Source: Halobacteria archaeon (GTDB lineage: Archaea > Halobacteriota > Syntropharchaeia > Alkanophagales > Methanospirareceae). Taken from it: a stretch of 8,510 bases of DNA. Each line of letters opens with the position of its first letter. Positions within the stretch are counted from its first letter, which is position 1. The translations under genes and the position numbers were made by a program. The stretch is taken from NCBI GenBank assembly GCA_029932715.1, contig JAOZPO010000054.1:1-8510 (forward strand), given 5' to 3'. Under the pieces are notes generated by a model. It was not told the DNA's origin and did not search any database. It was given only the letters and a program-made list of their open reading frames with translations. Positions 6,816 through 8,510 of the stretch are shown piece by piece.

Positions 6816-6842
6816 ATGCACCGTATGCTAATTTATGCGTAG
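6816..6842 (+). other. Eight-codon ORF behind the strong Shine-Dalgarno (possible gene-start remnant)
   Basis: Reads M-H-R-M-L-I-Y-A and a TAG stop. It overlaps the 3' end of the convergent unrecognised gene (stop at 6828-6830). There is no gene downstream on this strand until 7423, so a leader-peptide role is unlikely. Either the truncated start of a lost downstream gene, a real micro-peptide, or chance. A 7-bp inverted repeat (ctacgca at 6791-6797, tgcgtag at 6836-6842) flanks the Shine-Dalgarno and could fold it into a stem-loop. Confidence 0.3.
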
Positions 6843-7310
6843 TGAAGATGCAAACTCCCGCTTCTCACACTTCGCATGGGTTAGTCCCTTCAGCTCTACA
6901 CCACCCTCAACAGCTAAGATTTCTGCACCCTCGAATTCAGCCATGCCACAAAGTAAATGCTGCTCCGGATGAGTTCCCGGTGTGACATTACAGCTCAGTA
7001 CAACTCGCTTGCCCGCCGATACCACAATTCTAAGACGTGCCGATGCGGTATGGTTCTTTGGCAGCACAATTAATGGCGAATTCACCTCTCTAATCAGGTA
7101 CAGCACGCACCTTAATCCAGTTAGTATCCGCTCATCAGTGCCAAATCCGGAAGCTACAAGTAACTCATTGGGACCCAATGCCAATATAATCTCTCGTTCT
7201 GGCGTATCAAGGAAAAACTGCCTCTGACTGCCTACCTTGACCACCGCTATTGTGCCCGTATCTCCATGCACCAGCAGCAGCTCGTTACTTCTTAAAGCTA
7301 TTTCTCCCAT
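6828..7310 (-). CDS. Unrecognised conserved-looking protein, 160 residues
   Basis: I do not recognise this family. The frame is open to a TTG at 7319, but the ATG at 7310 (M-G-E-I-A-L-R-S-N) is preferred because a clear TATA box (7345-7352, minus strand) is centred 38 nt upstream, as for two neighbours. The protein looks soluble and alpha/beta: no signal peptide and no long membrane segment. Glycine-rich turns that look motif-like are L-V-H-G-D-T-G-T-I (near 13-21), L-A-L-G-P-N-E-L-L-V-A-S-G-F-G-T-D-E-R (about 46-64), L-P-K-N-H-T-A-S-A-R-L and N-V-T-P-G-T-H-P-E-Q-H-L-L-C-G. Histidines and cysteines in the last segment could bind metal or be catalytic, but this is speculation. It is tail-to-tail with pyrH (26 bp between stops) and divergent from the DUF4349 gene. 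Natural composition and a promoter make it a probable real gene. Confidence 0.75.
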   Translation of the reverse strand: MGEIALRSNELLLVHGDTGTIAVVKVGSQRQFFLDTPEREIILALGPNELLVASGFGTDERILTGLRCVLYLIREVNSPLIVLPKNHTASARLRIVVSAGKRVVLSCNVTPGTHPEQHLLCGMAEFEGAEILAVEGGVELKGLTHAKCEKREFASSLRIN

Positions 7311-7344
7311 GATGAACAATGTAAATATGTACTATAACAAGTAC

Positions 7345-7352
7345 TTTTATAA
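7345..7352 (-). promoter_or_regulatory. TATA box of the unrecognised minus-strand gene
   Basis: The minus strand reads TTATAAAA (within GTTATAAAAG), centred 38 nt upstream of the ATG at 7310. It implies a leader of about 12 nt. A second GTTATA lies 15 bp nearer the gene (7333-7338), 25 nt from the ATG, and could give a leaderless start instead. Confidence 0.6.
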
Positions 7353-7374
7353 CTACAACTCAATTCGTAGCTAT

Positions 7375-7389
7375 CGAAAATCTTATAAG
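7375..7389 (+). promoter_or_regulatory. BRE plus TATA box of the DUF4349 gene
   Basis: CGAAAAT (7375-7381, BRE-like) is followed at once by the palindromic TATA box CTTATAAG (7382-7389), centred 38 nt upstream of the ATG at 7423. It is the most complete archaeal promoter in the window. The predicted transcription start is near 7411. It also excludes any in-frame start upstream of it for this gene. Confidence 0.7.
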
Positions 7390-7422
7390 CGAAAAAAAAC
7401 AGTTGTAGGTAATAAGACGAAA

Positions 7423-8367
7423 ATGAAGAAATACAGCAAAGTAGCGGTAGTCGTTCTGCTCTGTATATTAGCAGCTTCAGCGGGTTTTATGCTCGCTTCC
7501 TTACCGCCGGGTTCAAAAGGACCGACTGATTATTCACAACAGAAAGGGTATCCAACGGGCGGAGGTGGCGGATTCGCACTACCACCTGAGCTTCCAATGC
7601 CCACGCCCGTACCGCGGGCCGCGCCAGAACCAGTAATGCCAAGATATGCAGAAAAAACAATGTCAGTTGGAACACATGAATCACGATATAGCGATGCAGA
7701 TACCGAGAGAAAGATAATTCAACGTGCTTCATTGAGCATCGAAGTAGAAGACTTTCAATCGAGTTCTGACGCAGTTATTAATATTGTAGAGCGGTATAAT
7801 GGGTTTATCTCTGATTCGCACTCATATGTTACCGATACCGGGCGTAAGAGAGGAGATATTATTATCAGGGTGCCAACGGATAAGTTTCTCGTGGTTATTG
7901 CTGAGATGGAGCATCTTGGCACTGTAAAATCAAAAAGCACATCAGGAGAAGACATTACGGAAGAATATATTGATCTGAAAGCGAGACTTAACAATTCCGA
8001 GCGACAGGAGCAGAGGTTACTGGAGATTATGGACATGGCAAATAATACAAAGGAAGTTCTTGAGGTTGAACGCGAAATATGGCGTGTGCGAACTGAAATC
8101 GAACGGCTTACCGGGCGGATAAAGTATCTCGAGAACCGTGTCGAGCTTGCCACGATTTCGGTTTCGTTATATGAGCCAGAGCCGATAACACATAGCTGGG
8201 GGATAAGGGATGCTATTCGCTCTGCATTTGGAGGGTTTGTGTCGGTAATACGAGGGTTGATAATCCTTGTTGGTTACGCATTGCCGATATTAATTCTGGT
8301 TGGGCTCGGGTGGCTGGTCAAATCGAAGTTGATGCCGAGATTAAGAAGGAAAAATAAAAGCAAATGA
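7423..8367 (+). CDS. DUF4349 domain-containing membrane-anchored surface protein
   Basis: 314 residues. An N-terminal signal/anchor helix (about 7-26, V-A-V-V-V-L-L-C-I-L...) is followed by a Pro/Gly-rich low-complexity linker (about 28-75). The DUF4349 domain spans about 95-250: R-K-I-I-Q-R-A-S-L-S-I-E-V-E-D-F (96-111), G-F-I-S-D-S-H-S-Y-V-T-D (127-138), I-R-V-P-T-D-K-F (148-155), S-G-E-D-I-T-E-E-Y-I-D-L (174-185), and a charged helical stretch at 186-240 that should form a coiled coil. A second membrane helix (about 276-299) and a basic tail end the protein, so the domain probably faces outward between two anchors. Its biochemical function is unknown. The frame is open up to 7237, but the extra 62 residues would span the promoter, so ATG 7423 was chosen. 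The TGA stop overlaps the ATG of the next gene. Confidence 0.9.
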   Translation: MKKYSKVAVVVLLCILAASAGFMLASLPPGSKGPTDYSQQKGYPTGGGGGFALPPELPMPTPVPRAAPEPVMPRYAEKTMSVGTHESRYSDADTERKIIQRASLSIEVEDFQSSSDAVINIVERYNGFISDSHSYVTDTGRKRGDIIIRVPTDKFLVVIAEMEHLGTVKSKSTSGEDITEEYIDLKARLNNSERQEQRLLEIMDMANNTKEVLEVEREIWRVRTEIERLTGRIKYLENRVELATISVSLYEPEPITHSWGIRDAIRSAFGGFVSVIRGLIILVGYALPILILVGLGWLVKSKLMPRLRRKNKSK

Positions 8368-8510
8368 AAAGCAAAATATTCGGAATAAGCATTTTACTAA
8401 TCTTATGCCTGTTACTTTTCACGAATATAGGCATGGCTTGTTTTAACCCGACGGATAGTTTTGCCACCGGAGTAGCTTTAAACAAACCTTCTATAACTTA
8501 CGATTTAAGC
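8364..8510 (+). CDS. Secreted protein of unknown function, N-terminal fragment
   Basis: The frame is open from the ATG at 8364 to the window edge (49 codons), truncated at the right. The first residues are a lysine-containing n-region, M-K-S-K, and a hydrophobic core, I-L-L-I-L-C-L-L-L-F, then N-I-G-M-A-C at about 21-26: a signal peptide with likely cleavage before the cysteine. The site is lipobox-like but not canonical, since glycine occupies the position where Leu/Val/Ile is usual. The mature part starts C-F-N-P-T-D-S-F-A-T and continues with A-L-N-K-P-S-I-T-Y-D-L. I have a loose memory of archaeal secreted proteins beginning C-x-x-P-T-D, but no function. The ATGA overlap with the DUF4349 stop implies translational coupling, so the two products probably act together at the cell surface. 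Confidence 0.8.
   Translation, partial: MKSKIFGISILLILCLLLFTNIGMACFNPTDSFATGVALNKPSITYDLS

Noticed and set aside
6803..7227. Plus-strand ORFs of 60 and 81 codons opposite the unrecognised gene
   Set aside because: They are low-complexity-looking antisense frames without promoters; the minus-strand frame has a more natural protein composition and a well-placed TATA box.
7237..7422. 62-residue N-terminal extension of the DUF4349 frame
   Set aside because: It would run through the BRE/TATA promoter at 7375-7389 and over the start of the divergent gene, lacks a signal-peptide character, and the ATG at 7423 gives a normal signal/anchor helix.
1..8510. CRISPR array, tRNA, insertion sequence, prophage or defence-system signatures
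   Set aside because: No regularly spaced repeats, cloverleaf-like sequences, terminal inverted repeats, transposase, integrase or known defence domains were seen; most genes are housekeeping.

Overview
The window looks like chromosomal DNA from a euryarchaeon, most likely from the methanogen or anaerobic methane/alkane oxidiser side of the tree. That placement is an inference. Support comes from an archaeal-type 2,3-BPG-independent phosphoglycerate mutase, an archaeal/UMPK-type PyrH, a CDP-alcohol phosphotransferase expected to act on archaeal lipids, a DUF4349 surface protein with a C-terminal membrane anchor, heavy use of ATA for isoleucine, and TATA/BRE-like promoter elements. No rRNA, tRNA, CRISPR array, insertion sequence, integrase or phage gene was seen. 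No stretch longer than about 300 bases lacks a gene.

Layout: (1) positions 2-340, plus strand, hold the 3' end of nadC (NAD biosynthesis). (2) A three-gene minus-strand operon, transcribed from about 2842 down to 394, encodes an MBL-fold hydrolase, a YhaM-like OB-fold/HD exoribonuclease and a phosphatidylserine/archaetidylserine synthase, with gaps of only 18 and 16 bp. (3) A divergent intergenic region with nested palindromes (2889-2922) separates this operon from apgM (2976-4199, plus). (4) The apgM 3' end overlaps by 22 bp the convergent yjjX-like house-cleaning NTPase (4178-4729, minus). (5) Divergent from the NTPase are an MFS transporter (4918-6105, plus) and, 27 bp later, UMP kinase (6133-6801, plus). 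(6) An unrecognised 160-residue protein (6828-7310, minus) sits tail-to-tail with pyrH and is divergent from a DUF4349 membrane protein (7423-8367, plus). The DUF4349 stop overlaps the start of a secreted protein that runs off the window (8364 onward).

Most of the window is housekeeping: NAD, pyrimidine nucleotide, glycolysis/gluconeogenesis, phospholipid synthesis and nucleotide-pool cleaning. The accessory part is 6.8-8.5 kb: the unrecognised gene and the two-gene surface/secreted module. Three genes (apgM, the unrecognised gene and the DUF4349 gene) have a TATA box centred about 38 nt upstream of the chosen ATG, implying leaders of about 12 nt. This spacing helped decide starts. I found no convincing evidence for a complete new multi-gene system. 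The best leads are the unrecognised 160-residue family, the DUF4349/secreted-protein pair, and a strong Shine-Dalgarno sequence after pyrH that leads only to an 8-codon ORF.
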